Origin: Enterobacteriaceae bacterium LSJC7
Lineage (GTDB): Bacteria; Pseudomonadota; Gammaproteobacteria; Enterobacterales; Enterobacteriaceae
Length of the DNA: 64,000 bases
Assembly: GCA_000302695.1 (NCBI GenBank)
Contig: AMFN01000014.1
Coordinates: 124,001-188,000 of the forward strand
Reading direction: 5' to 3'
Shown: positions 14,836 to 24,700 of the stretch, piece by piece
Layout of the letters: each line of letters begins with the position of its first letter
Numbering within the stretch: the stretch's first letter is position 1
Notes under the pieces: generated by a model
Seen by the model: the letters and a program-made list of their open reading frames with translations, nothing else
Told to the model about the DNA's origin: nothing
Databases searched by the model: none
Program-made: the position numbers and the translations under genes

Positions 14836-15849
14836 TTACTCCGTTTTCTGTTCAAGAAACCCAACCAGAGCGGCCTCGCTGGTCATTGCCTGTAGTGGGA
14901 TCATCCGTCCGTCATCGCTGATGACCGTTGGCGTACCGGGAAGTGCATACATATCAAATGCCATATCGTTGCGTGCCAGTGCCTCGTAGCCCGCCTCGCA
15001 ATGCCCGGCCTGTTGTGGATTTACCGGTTTGATATTCATAAGCCCCGCGCCGGGATCAAAGAGGTTGCGCCAGCGTTCTGCGCGCGTTTGTGGCGCGGAG
15101 CACAGTAGCGGTGCCACGCGCTGTGCAGTGCGTGCTTTGCCCACCAGCGTTACCGGGAAGATTTCGACGTTCCAGGTCGTAGCCAGTGCCTGGATTGTGG
15201 GTTCAAAAATCCGGCAGTTATTACATTCAGGGTCGGAAAAAAGATACAGCGTGCGGGCATGACCGGAGGACAACGTAACAGTGAAATCTTTTTTGTCGGC
15301 AGCCGTTTTCAGGCGCTCTGCAAGCTGCTGCTGTGCCTGGGCCATTTCCTGTTGCGTGAGTTTACCTGCAAGTATTGGCACAGTGTCCTGGGCAGTTGGC
15401 GGTGTTTGTCCCGCTGGTGCCGTGGGAAGAAGAGGTTGAGTGGACGTTGCAGCGGTTGGTATACGCGGTGTCGCCAGGCTATGGCCGATGAATAAGCCCG
15501 CGGTCAGCGCCAGTGAAATGATGGCACTTAAAGCAAACGTCATACAGGCAGTACGCGTGAGTGTGCTACGCGCAGAGGTGGTGCTCAGTGCCTGTGTTGT
15601 GCGGGTAAACACATCATAAAACAGCGCTTCATCGCATGACTGGTATAGCCGCACGTGAGTGTGTGCGTGCTGCAACCACAGAACATGCTGGTTTTGTTCT
15701 TTCTGTGCTGTCAGTACACAGGTGCTATCAGGCGAGACGGTAATGGAAAACAGCGAACGGTGATTCAGAAATAGCGTGAGGTGCTGTCCACGCGTAGTGA
15801 ATGTGACGGTGTTATGCGGCATGGTTATCTCAATATTTAATGAAAACAT
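14836..15849 (-). CDS. trbB: TrbB-like disulfide isomerase (DsbC/DsbG-type thioredoxin fold)
   Basis: 337 residues from the ATG at 15849; a second ATG at 15822 (MPHNTVTF) is equally possible. Residues ~1-95 form a polar N-terminal domain, residues ~100-125 a membrane helix (FALSAIISLALTAGLFIG), then a Pro/Thr-rich linker and a periplasmic thioredoxin-like domain with the redox motif CNNC in LFSDPECNNCRIFEP and the cis-Pro segment LPGTPTVI. The predicted job is folding or disulfide shuffling of cysteine-containing transfer or pilus proteins. Lies between trbA and trbC as in R64. Confidence 0.83.
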   Translation of the reverse strand: MFSLNIEITMPHNTVTFTTRGQHLTLFLNHRSLFSITVSPDSTCVLTAQKEQNQHVLWLQHAHTHVRLYQSCDEALFYDVFTRTTQALSTTSARSTLTRTACMTFALSAIISLALTAGLFIGHSLATPRIPTAATSTQPLLPTAPAGQTPPTAQDTVPILAGKLTQQEMAQAQQQLAERLKTAADKKDFTVTLSSGHARTLYLFSDPECNNCRIFEPTIQALATTWNVEIFPVTLVGKARTAQRVAPLLCSAPQTRAERWRNLFDPGAGLMNIKPVNPQQAGHCEAGYEALARNDMAFDMYALPGTPTVISDDGRMIPLQAMTSEAALVGFLEQKTE

Positions 15850-15901
15850 AGTCCTGGCGACGAGCAGGGGCTGTCGTAAGCAATATGTGACACGGGGTGG
15901 T

Positions 15902-17056
15902 TCAGGATGTGGGTGTTTTTTCTGCAATGGCGCCAATGCTACGCAGATCGTTCTCAAGACCATCGACAGCAAGCCGCATTAGCGGCTTTCGCAGAGTAAT
16001 GTGGTGCTGCGCTGCCAGGGTTTCCCAGTGGGCCTGGCTTACAACGCCTGCTGCCTCGACAAAAGGCCAGGGGCGTCCTGTAGACGCCAGGGCATAAAAC
16101 AGCGTGCGGTCGAGCCCTTTCAGCCAGCGATAGCGGCGAATTGGCAGATGTAAATCGTTATCGTGCAGGGCCTGGATGGCGGTGCGGGCATAGCCGTAGC
16201 GCCTGACCCACGCCTGGGCTTCAGCTGTGGCAGTCACATTGCGAAAAGCGCCATACGCCAGTGACAGGTTGGGATAGCCCACTTTGTTACGGTAGCGGCG
16301 GTTGGCGTGTAGCGTTGAGCGGTTTAGCGTATCCAGTAGGGCTTCTGCTTGCTGGCGGTCGTTCAGGAAATGTTGCAGACCAAAAATAGCAAACATGGCG
16401 CGCTCAGTGTCGCTGAACTGCTGGAAGGCTATCTCACTATTAGCGCCGGGCTGACCGGGTAGCGGGGTGCCGAGTTGGGTGATAAAGCGTTGCCCCGCCA
16501 GGCTGCGGTGCAACTGCTGGTTGACGACCAGCTTGTGCTCAATAGCAAATTCTTCAGGGCTTTGTGCACTGCGATGCTCTTTGGGGTCGACATTCAACAA
16601 CTGGGTTTTTTTATCGCCGTAGCTGAGCGAGGGTAAAATAGCCGGGGAGAAGGCCGACATTATGCGCGGTAACGTATGGATAGTGATATTTCTGTGGGTA
16701 CGACTGGACTGATGGTGTCGCACCGCTGCGATGCCCAGGATGACTATGGGCAGCATAAACAGCAGCAGGATACTGGCTGTTTTGTTCATTACGTCAAAGA
16801 ACTCGGCCCAGGTGATGTTCCCGACGTTATTATGCGTAGCCGCAAGCAGGTTTATACGCACAGCCGCGTAGGCATGGGTTTTGGGAAAATCGGCCAGTTG
16901 CCAGAGGTGGTATAGCAGCCAGGTGAGATATTCCACTACGGTTTCGCGAAAGAAGAAGGCCGTAATCAGCAAGATGACAAACAGGCCGGCCATAGCCAGC
17001 GTCCAGTCATTACCAGATTGCGTGGGGGGAGAGGAGGTGGTCATAGGTGTCTTCAC
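15902..17056 (-). CDS. trbA: TrbA (DotM/IcmP-like coupling complex protein)
   Basis: 384 residues from a GTG at 17056, or 380 from the ATG at 17044. Membrane helices near residues 20-40 and 95-115 precede a cytoplasmic domain with the DotM pattern: WVRRYGYARTAI, RYRWLKGLDRTLFYALASTG and RPWPFVEAAGVVSQAHWE. DotM/TrbA partners with DotL/TrbC in the type IV coupling complex. It starts a trbA-trbB-trbC group, separated from excA by an intrinsic terminator, so it is probably transcribed from its own promoter or by read-through. Confidence 0.85.
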   Translation of the reverse strand: MKTPMTTSSPPTQSGNDWTLAMAGLFVILLITAFFFRETVVEYLTWLLYHLWQLADFPKTHAYAAVRINLLAATHNNVGNITWAEFFDVMNKTASILLLFMLPIVILGIAAVRHHQSSRTHRNITIHTLPRIMSAFSPAILPSLSYGDKKTQLLNVDPKEHRSAQSPEEFAIEHKLVVNQQLHRSLAGQRFITQLGTPLPGQPGANSEIAFQQFSDTERAMFAIFGLQHFLNDRQQAEALLDTLNRSTLHANRRYRNKVGYPNLSLAYGAFRNVTATAEAQAWVRRYGYARTAIQALHDNDLHLPIRRYRWLKGLDRTLFYALASTGRPWPFVEAAGVVSQAHWETLAAQHHITLRKPLMRLAVDGLENDLRSIGAIAEKTPTS

Positions 17057-17068
17057 TAAATAGCGGGC

Positions 17069-17097
17069 AAAAGAAAGGGCGCCAGTGAATGGCGCCC
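17069..17097 (-). terminator. Intrinsic terminator between the exclusion gene and trbA
   Basis: On the minus strand GGGCGCCA, 5-nt loop, TGGCGCCC (plus positions 17077-17097) followed by TTTCTTTT. It falls between the excA-like stop and the trbA start and divides the long operon into tra and trb units unless antitermination acts. Confidence 0.75.
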
Positions 17098-17129
17098 GAT
17101 ACCAGGGGAAAAAGCTAAGGGAGCTTGGG

Positions 17130-17801
17130 TTAACTGAATCGCGACATAATCAGATTGAGGTTTTTTTCTTCTGCGACTTGTTTGGCGATATTGTTGACGT
17201 AGTCTGGGATGTTGTGTGAGTAGTGGTAATCATAATCATTCATTGCTGCGATTTTATGGTAAAGCCCCACGGCTCTTTTATTTGTAAAAAACAAACGAGG
17301 AATGTCAGGTTTTCCTGTGTAAATGATGAGTTCACTACCGGAATTTGTAATTGATTCATAATCATTTATGCTAAACCCCATAACTATATAATCCCTGGGA
17401 TTAAATAATGAAGTGAAGTTTGTCTTTACATGTGAAATGAAAATAAAAAAACCTTTATTAACATCAATGCCGAGGTAACGAGAACCAGAGAAAGTCATAC
17501 ATTCATCAGGTTCTGACGGATGGAAGAAATTATTTTTTTTAATATTGTCTTTGAATGCTTTGATTCGAGATCTCTGTATTGTTATTGTAATAATAATGCA
17601 GAGGGTCGTTATTGCAGTAATCGGAGCATAGATATAGAACCAATAAACTGAGTCAGGGTGGTCTTTTTTAAAGCCAATGTAAGTTATTAGTGTTAATGCT
17701 ATCAGGCACGGGTATGCCATTACCAGGTATATGATAAGCGTGTTTTCAGTGTATCTAAAAAAAAGGCTGCGATGGTATGGATCGATATTTTTTATCTTCA
17801 C
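17130..17801 (-). CDS. excA: ExcA-like entry exclusion membrane protein
   Basis: 223 residues. Two hydrophobic helices near residues 20-45 and 50-75 (LIIYLVMAYPCLIALTLITY and ITAITTLCIIITITI) are followed by a ~150-residue cytoplasmic domain. Length, topology and position just after traY match R64/ColIb-P9 ExcA, which sits in the inner membrane of a recipient and blocks entry of a related plasmid. Sequence similarity is judged from memory and is moderate. The gene is visibly AT-rich (many Ile, Asn, Lys, Tyr codons ending in A/T), unlike the adjacent trb genes, suggesting a different recent origin or fast divergence. Confidence 0.68.
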   Translation of the reverse strand: MKIKNIDPYHRSLFFRYTENTLIIYLVMAYPCLIALTLITYIGFKKDHPDSVYWFYIYAPITAITTLCIIITITIQRSRIKAFKDNIKKNNFFHPSEPDECMTFSGSRYLGIDVNKGFFIFISHVKTNFTSLFNPRDYIVMGFSINDYESITNSGSELIIYTGKPDIPRLFFTNKRAVGLYHKIAAMNDYDYHYSHNIPDYVNNIAKQVAEEKNLNLIMSRFS

Positions 17802-17846
17802 AAATCTTTCCTTTTGTTATTGATTTGTTGGGTGGAGGTAATGAAA

Positions 17847-20003
17847 TTATCTCATACCATTTCCAGAGGATGACTGTTTGTTGTTTTTTCTCTGGACCTT
17901 GTTAAGTGAAGGCATTAAGTTAATTCCGCTTCCAAAACTAGCAAACATATTTTTTGTTGAGTCTACGGCACCATTCATCATCTGTATACCCTCTTTTCCT
18001 CCTAACCAGGAAAGTACATAATCCGGCATATAAACCTGGAGGCTAAAAGCGGAAGACGCAAGCAAGGTACAGAGTCTGGCATAGACCATTAGTATGCCAA
18101 TAAAACTTGCGAGTCCTGTAATCGAATCCGTTTGCACATTGGCCATTGCCGGTACGAAAATGATGTTGAGTAATGTTCCGATAGCAACAATAACCAAACT
18201 GGCAAAAAAGAAACCAAATACCATTAAGGCAGGACGGATAGCTGCATCAATGAGGAAAATATAGCCATAGGATGATCTTCCCCCTTTATCAGTCTCAGTG
18301 CCAATATGTGTCCACGCCCAGAGTGTCCCTGCGGTAGTACCGATCAAAACTGTTACAAGCCATGAGGCACATGCTGTGATCCAGTAAATAAAAGGTATAA
18401 AAGGTAAAAATATTGAAAGTGAAAAGCCAATACTTAAAAGAACGAATAGTATGAAATATACGATAGGAGATATTGCATCAACAATACCTATTGCTATATC
18501 ACCACTTCCTGTAACCTTATTAAGAAATATGGCCGCAAGATTATCTCCACTTGCCACGCTTGCTGCTATTTTTAGCGCAGAAAATCCTACAAGTAAAGTT
18601 TGTGCACTCCCCAGTGTATAATCCCCAATGGCTTTCATTTTTAATAGCGGATTGATTTGGGAGTTTGAGTGGCTATTACTGTCATTCATTATTTTACTTA
18701 TGATATACGCTGTGAACTCTGTCCCAAAAGGCATAATGGATAAAATGGCTGAATTAGCCGAAGATGTGTCACTGGCATTATCTGAAATTTTTTGATTAAC
18801 CGAACCCAGTGGCAGCGTATAGGTTGAATTTTGCCGCTGCGTGGCAATATTCATAACCACTTCCTGATAGAGTCCCTTAAAGGCAACTTCCCCCACTGAG
18901 CTCATTCCCGATACCACTGGACTACGCTGTGCCACCTCATTAGTTTTATTATTGGCAGTGGCGAAAGATTGATACCATGCGCCGAGGACTATCCAGCCAT
19001 TCTTTTTCAGATAGTCGTTCATTTCCTTGCGGATGTTGCTTTCGTCATTGATGCTCTGTGCTGCCAGCGTAATCTGGCGTTCATATTCCTGTGCTGCGCC
19101 GTATATCGCCTGTTCTGAGTCCGGTAGCTTTGTTTTCTCGCCGTTACGATAGCTGCTGTACGCGGCAACATAGTTTTTGGCGGCCGCCTCCAGTGTGGTG
19201 TTCATCTTAATAAAGGCCGCATGCTGGGCCTTCTCAATGGGGGCAGTATCGATTTTTTTGCTAAAGGAAAACCAGGACGTGTCGTTTTTTGCCGGAACGG
19301 GAATGCTGGCCGAGCCGCAGGTTGCGCTGCCATTGCTGACCACATATTCGTACTGGTTTTCGGCAATACGAGTCGTCATGCGCGGTGTGCTGCTGGCACC
19401 ATGACGGTGGACGTGCTTCTGCTCGGTATTCAGCGCAGCCTGGCAAATGTACATGCCAAAGATCCCACGTGCGGCATCCACGGTTTGGCCTGCGGCGGGT
19501 TGTACGACTAGCGAATGTCCTTCCAGGATAGCATCGGCTGCCTTATCCACCAGCAGATTGGCACTGCCAACGCCCATTATAGAGGCGGTCCAGAGGACGA
19601 CCAGATTGGAAATTGACCAGCCCGAGGGCGTAGGAATAAGCGCCATAAATCCTATCAGGGATGAGACGGGCGCCATTGCGGTATTGCCGTCGCCAAATAC
19701 CCGCCCACGGTTGCCAGACAGCACCGTCGTGCGAAGCGTGATGACGACAAACCAGAAAAATGCCATGCCTGCAATAATGCCGTTAAATACGCCGTACAGT
19801 TGACCAATAAAACTGACAGAGCCAGGCATCAGCGGGTTATTGACCACCTCACCAAAGATCATAATGAGTAACTGGCGTGATAGATCGTCTTTACGTGTTG
19901 CCGCAGCGGTGATGGTATCCATACCGACATTAAATTCGGCCAGGGCTGACCAGGAAAGACTGGTTAGCGTAAAGAGGCAAACCAGCCTGAAGAGCATTTT
20001 CAT
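17847..20003 (-). CDS. traY: TraY (DotA-like polytopic inner membrane protein)
   Basis: 718 residues from the ATG at 20003 (MKMLFRLVCLFTLTSLSWSA signal-like start). Hydrophobic segments cluster at residues ~60-130 and, after a large soluble loop (~180-430), again at ~430-660, for example GIVDAISPIVYFILFVLLSI and FIPFIYWITACASWLVTVLI. This split-membrane layout with a periplasmic loop is typical of DotA and TraY. TraY of R64 is about 745 residues and is also the target recognised by ExcA, so the adjacent exclusion gene fits. The 3' half is more AT-rich than the 5' half. Confidence 0.88.
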   Translation of the reverse strand: MKMLFRLVCLFTLTSLSWSALAEFNVGMDTITAAATRKDDLSRQLLIMIFGEVVNNPLMPGSVSFIGQLYGVFNGIIAGMAFFWFVVITLRTTVLSGNRGRVFGDGNTAMAPVSSLIGFMALIPTPSGWSISNLVVLWTASIMGVGSANLLVDKAADAILEGHSLVVQPAAGQTVDAARGIFGMYICQAALNTEQKHVHRHGASSTPRMTTRIAENQYEYVVSNGSATCGSASIPVPAKNDTSWFSFSKKIDTAPIEKAQHAAFIKMNTTLEAAAKNYVAAYSSYRNGEKTKLPDSEQAIYGAAQEYERQITLAAQSINDESNIRKEMNDYLKKNGWIVLGAWYQSFATANNKTNEVAQRSPVVSGMSSVGEVAFKGLYQEVVMNIATQRQNSTYTLPLGSVNQKISDNASDTSSANSAILSIMPFGTEFTAYIISKIMNDSNSHSNSQINPLLKMKAIGDYTLGSAQTLLVGFSALKIAASVASGDNLAAIFLNKVTGSGDIAIGIVDAISPIVYFILFVLLSIGFSLSIFLPFIPFIYWITACASWLVTVLIGTTAGTLWAWTHIGTETDKGGRSSYGYIFLIDAAIRPALMVFGFFFASLVIVAIGTLLNIIFVPAMANVQTDSITGLASFIGILMVYARLCTLLASSAFSLQVYMPDYVLSWLGGKEGIQMMNGAVDSTKNMFASFGSGINLMPSLNKVQRKNNKQSSSGNGMR

Positions 20004-20055
20004 GATTGTATACCGCAATTACGCCGGCGATGCCGGGAAGAAGGAGGGGAATGGC

Positions 20056-20577
20056 TTACCAGTGAAATATCGACCTGAACCAGGCTGTGTCTGCCCGCCA
20101 GGCCTGAAATGTGCCTAACTGGCGGGTTTGTAGCTGCCAGAGTCGATACTGGTTTTTAAGCGCACCGGTAAAAAGCAGCGTACTGAAGCCGCTGAGTGCA
20201 AAAAGCATGCTGAGCGTGCGCCACCATCCTGATTCTGTCAGGCTGATGGCATTGATAACCACAGAAGCGAATAACGCCAGAGTGATGAGCAGACAAAGCA
20301 GGCAAAGCGTCAGCCAGAGCCGTTTGCCAAAGCGATAACGCTGCATTAACGCTTCCCGGCTGCGCCCGCTGGCCGCTACCGCTTCTTCGAAGGAATATTC
20401 AACGCGGGCTTCATCCTTACGTGTGCGCCGAAGTTGCTTGACCTGATTCACTTTTTGGCTTCCCGCATACTTCAGCGCGCGTAACACGGTGCGAGTTTCA
20501 TACAGTGGCAGCAACACATTGCCGCCCAGCCATGCAGATTTTTTTAACGTGTTTTGGTACTTATTTGCACCACTCAT
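20056..20577 (-). CDS. traX: TraX-like inner membrane transfer protein
   Basis: 173 residues. A basic N-terminal half (QVKQLRRTRKDEARVEYSFE) precedes two membrane helices at about residues 85-110 (LTLCLLCLLITLALFASVVI) and 117-140. It ends in a Trp-rich tail. The start overlaps the traW stop (ATGA). Size, topology and position between traW and traY match TraX of R64; the biochemical role is not known for the family. Confidence 0.75.
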   Translation of the reverse strand: MSGANKYQNTLKKSAWLGGNVLLPLYETRTVLRALKYAGSQKVNQVKQLRRTRKDEARVEYSFEEAVAASGRSREALMQRYRFGKRLWLTLCLLCLLITLALFASVVINAISLTESGWWRTLSMLFALSGFSTLLFTGALKNQYRLWQLQTRQLGTFQAWRADTAWFRSIFHW

Positions 20578-21770
20578 TCGCGTGCGGCTCCGGTAGTGAG
20601 ATGTTGTAGGGTTGCGTTAAGGCGGGGTTGGTAATGCTCGGTCGCCGCAATGCTCAGCTGCTGACCGGCCAGAATGGCGTTTTCCTGCAACTGTTGTTTG
20701 ATGCTAAGCAGCAGGGCATTTTGCAGGCTCTGGATACGTATGGATTCGCGTAGCAGGTTATCGCCTTCCATTTCCTGCAGGTCCTTCAGATAGTCGGTGT
20801 TGGCGTAACGACGCTGAACTTCAAACGCTTCAAATTCGCGCAAGGACATCATGCCGGTACGCTTTGCTTGCTCGGAACCGTTTTGGTCAAACCAGGCTTT
20901 ACTTGATGCCGCGTTGAGTGTTTCAGCCAGTACTGCCTTTGTGGCCTCGTTCGGTTGGCTGGCGGCAATCATTGCCAGCTGCGGCTGCTCTGCCGCGCTG
21001 ATGATGGCCTCAAATTGTGTTGTCTGGCCCAGATACTGCCTACCCGTATCGCTATTGACTTCCTCTTTGCGCAGCGGGCGGCCCGCCGTTTTTCGCGCGG
21101 AGTTTTTCATATACATCATGGCGGCGTCGGTCTGTGCCGGAGAAAACGTGAGTTCAGGGGCTTTTTCTTCCTCACCGGCGCCATAGAGCACTGAGCGCAC
21201 CTGGCGGTCGCCGCCGGGTTGGTCAGATATGCCCTGACAGAGGGCGCCGTAGGCTTCAACATCCTCAGCCGTACAGAACTGACCGCGAATGGTGGCCGCA
21301 GCAAACTGGTCATCATCCGGGGCGGCCGGGGAAGCAATTTGTTCTTTCACCTGCTGATTGGTGATGCCGCCTCCACCAGACAGTTTTCCCTGTTTGGCGC
21401 TCGCTTGCCGGGAGATCTGTGAAGCCTGGCCAGAGGCAGATTCGCTGCATATTGACGACGGCACCGTATACGTGCGCCGTGCATCTTCGAGGTTGCGGGC
21501 CTGCTGAGCAAATGTAGCGTAGTGCTGCATGTTTTCGTTCGACTGCTGGATCATCGCCGCGATTTTGTCATTGCCGGCTGTGACCGCACTGCCAATTTGG
21601 GTTGCGGTGCTCAGAAGTGTACCCAGCGTACCGTGGGTAGCCCGCAGCTGCGGCATTATCTGGTTTGATACCGGCGCACTGCTGTTAACAATCACGGTCG
21701 TCGCAGCCTGCGCTGACCAGAGGGGCGTCAGCAGGCTGCTGACCAGGGCGGGCAGAAGAATTTTTCGCAT
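20574..21770 (-). CDS. traW: TraW-like exported transfer protein
   Basis: 398 residues from the ATG at 21770, which gives a signal peptide MRKILLPALVSSLLTPLWSA; the in-frame extension to 21806 lies inside traU and is rejected. The mature part is Gln/Ala-rich and helical (IAAMIQQSNENMQHYATFAQ), suggesting coiled coils. R64 TraW has about 400 residues and is required for liquid and surface mating. Lies 10 bp after traU and overlaps traX by 4 bp. Two Cys near residues 105 and 165-185 could form disulfides in the periplasm. Confidence 0.8.
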   Translation of the reverse strand: MRKILLPALVSSLLTPLWSAQAATTVIVNSSAPVSNQIMPQLRATHGTLGTLLSTATQIGSAVTAGNDKIAAMIQQSNENMQHYATFAQQARNLEDARRTYTVPSSICSESASGQASQISRQASAKQGKLSGGGGITNQQVKEQIASPAAPDDDQFAAATIRGQFCTAEDVEAYGALCQGISDQPGGDRQVRSVLYGAGEEEKAPELTFSPAQTDAAMMYMKNSARKTAGRPLRKEEVNSDTGRQYLGQTTQFEAIISAAEQPQLAMIAASQPNEATKAVLAETLNAASSKAWFDQNGSEQAKRTGMMSLREFEAFEVQRRYANTDYLKDLQEMEGDNLLRESIRIQSLQNALLLSIKQQLQENAILAGQQLSIAATEHYQPRLNATLQHLTTGAARE

Positions 21771-21780
21771 AGTTAACTCG

Positions 21781-24700
21781 TCAGATAGTGAGGCCTCGCG
21801 AGGCAATCAGCTCGCGAGCAAGGCGGTTTATTACGTTGGTATGGTCAGATTCTTTTGCTTCTTTTCTGCGTAGAGCAATTAAGCGCGAGGCGCTGCCGGA
21901 AGGAAAGTTCTCAGCCAGCAGCGCGCGGGCAGTGCGGCCATCAAGCATGTCATAGAGCTGGTCACGCAGTGCGGTATCTTCTGGCGTGGAGTTCAGCGCC
22001 CACAGCTCTTTCGGGCCGAGCGTATTTTTCAGTATCTGTACCATGCGTCCGGTTTTCAGGCGAAAGCATGCCAGAAACGGCGTACCGCTGCCGTCTGGTG
22101 CAGCCCCTGTTCCCATACGGCGAAATGTTTCTACCGTATGCAGCGGAACGCCAAAGTGCTCGGTCAGCAAGGGCAAATCTTCATGTGAAACCTGCATCAG
22201 GTAGAGTGAGTTAGCCGACTTAAGAATGGCTGCCGGAAAATGGTTCAGATATTGAGAGCTCAGCACTGTACGGATAAAGAACTTACGGTTTTCCAGATCC
22301 TGTGTGACCAGTTTTTCCATCACAAAGGGAATGTCTTTTGCGTTGTGCAGTTCGTCATAAATTTTGGTTTTGACTTCCTGGCTTAGTTGCGTGAGGCGAT
22401 CGTGATGAAATTCCCGGTAGTTTTCCGGCAGGAGTGACATCAGTTCATTGCGATACTGCGGCAGTTCAAAATGGCCCGCAGCCAGTTGCCCGGCGTAGAG
22501 ATACATTAACCCGGTGCGGACCTGGCCGGCCCGGGTTTTGCCGCCAACGACATTGTTCAGATCGATAGCAATCACGCGGGTACGAGGACTGAGTTCGAAT
22601 TCTGTTCGTCCGGCCAGCATTTTGTAAGAACCCAGTGCATCTGACAGACAGCGGCTGATATAAGACAGCAGTTTTTCATCGGAGCCTTTGCGCGTGATGC
22701 TGCCAAAATCGGTCCTGATATCGGGGTCGTTCAGGCAACCGAGCAAATCGCTAAGTTCTGGCATGGCCTGATAATGCGCACGAGTCGCAGCACGAATCTC
22801 CCCTTTGGCAAAGAGCAAGTCGCGTACTTCAAACCAGGTGGCGTTTTGCCACCAGTCGCTGTCGTATTCATAAGCAAGTCCGGTCTGTTCCAGCGCCTCG
22901 TCCACGGCGCGTTCCGTGGTGACGGCATAGCGAACGGGGGTGATATCGGCGTTGGTTTTATAGGCAAGATCGATGACTTTGCTGAGTATTTGCCGGCAAT
23001 CCTGTGCGTTGGGCGGCACCGCCGTTTCCGGATCGACGCATAAGACTTCGCACAGGTTTATCAAATATTCCTTTTCTGGCGTGATGGGATACTGAGCACC
23101 AAGCTGGACGTCAAACGGGTTCTTACAAAATATGCGGCTGTTCTGTAACACCAGGCCCACGACTTCATCCTGGCGCTCTGCGGGCAGTGCATCCTGAATC
23201 AGGCGTATCAGCCCCTGTGCTGAATAACCTTTATCGACATAGGAGACGAAAGGTAGATTGTTGAGGCCGGAATATAAAATCGCCTCACTCAGTGCGCCCA
23301 GCATCACGGATTTACCGGTCCCCGGCTCCCCGGCGACAATTTCAGTAAACTTATTTTGTAAGCTGCTGGCGAGGCCGACCGGGATCGGTTTGCCGTCTGG
23401 CGTGCTAAAGACAATACTGGCGCCGTCTGCCCAGGGCGTGGCGGGACGCTGAAGAGGGACCAGCGCCAGTGCGGCTGAAAGCGGTGGAAACATCAAATTT
23501 GGGATACTGTGTGCGTTTGCGCCAGCCAGGGTTGAAACCCAGGCACGCAGCGGATCGCCGAAGGTAGTGGTGACTTCGCAGACGCCCCAGGACTCAAGGC
23601 CTTTTTTCAGTAATGTGCGGTTGCGTTTAACCTCTTCTGTGGTGCGGCCCCATGTGCAGGCGCTTATGGCCATTGCGCAAACCGGGTCGCTTTTGTCGGC
23701 CTGCTCCAGCCATTGTACCGCTTCATAGACAGGACGAAGAGGGGGGGCCAGCGCTGCCAGGCTCAGCACCATGCGTTTACCGCCGAGGATGTTCATGCCG
23801 CCTGGCATGATATCCATACGCACCCGCCAGGGCGTTTTCGGGCTGAGCTTATCAAACAGCTGGCTAAAGGTTTCAGGTTGTTGCGGACCCAGCGATAACG
23901 CCAGTGTGGCGTGCCAGTAGTTATCCAGTTGGATAAGATTGCCGTCGGTCAGCGGGTCGGCATTGAACAGTTGGTAGTTGAGATGAGGCGCCAGTAGCGT
24001 GGAATGGTCGTCAGGCTGCGGTACACCGTGTGGCCAATGCACATCACCGGGTAGAAACGGTTGCCAGCATTCAGATGTGCTTTCCCGTTCAACCTGTCGG
24101 CGCAGGTGGCCGCCAAATTCATGGGCGCACATCAGGCGAATGCGCGTGCTGTAATCGCCTTTATCAAGGTGACGCTCCAGGGTGGTGACAAAGGCGTCGT
24201 GGCGAATTTTAAGCCCTTCAAGCGCCTGAAAAGCGGGGTTTTGGCCAAAACGGGCATTTGGGGTCGTTTTTAGCAATGACTCACGTTTTTTTTCTTCATC
24301 GCGAATTTCGGCTGAGCTAAGTGCCTCACGAGCGGTATAAACCACCAGAAAGGCTCTTTCACGAGCAATAAACGGTGCGAGCTTGCTAATTTTCTCGTCA
24401 AGGATATCGCTCAAATCAAGCTGCATGCGTTTGAGATTACGGTACTGGTGTGCCAGAAGGCGCCGCAGTTCTTGCGTGGATTTTTCCGGGTCGCGCTCGA
24501 AAACAAAGCTAAGTTTATGACCCACGCTCTGAAACTCGCTATTAAGCAGCGTTTGCAGCTGATTCACATAACTGGAGAAAAGCGCAGGGTCACGCATCTC
24601 CTGCTCAGTAATCGCCTGCTGTTCATTGAACTGGCAATAGGTGCCTTCAATTTCAAACACGCTGGCGTAATGCCCTTGCTCGGTCACAAAAATGTAAGGC

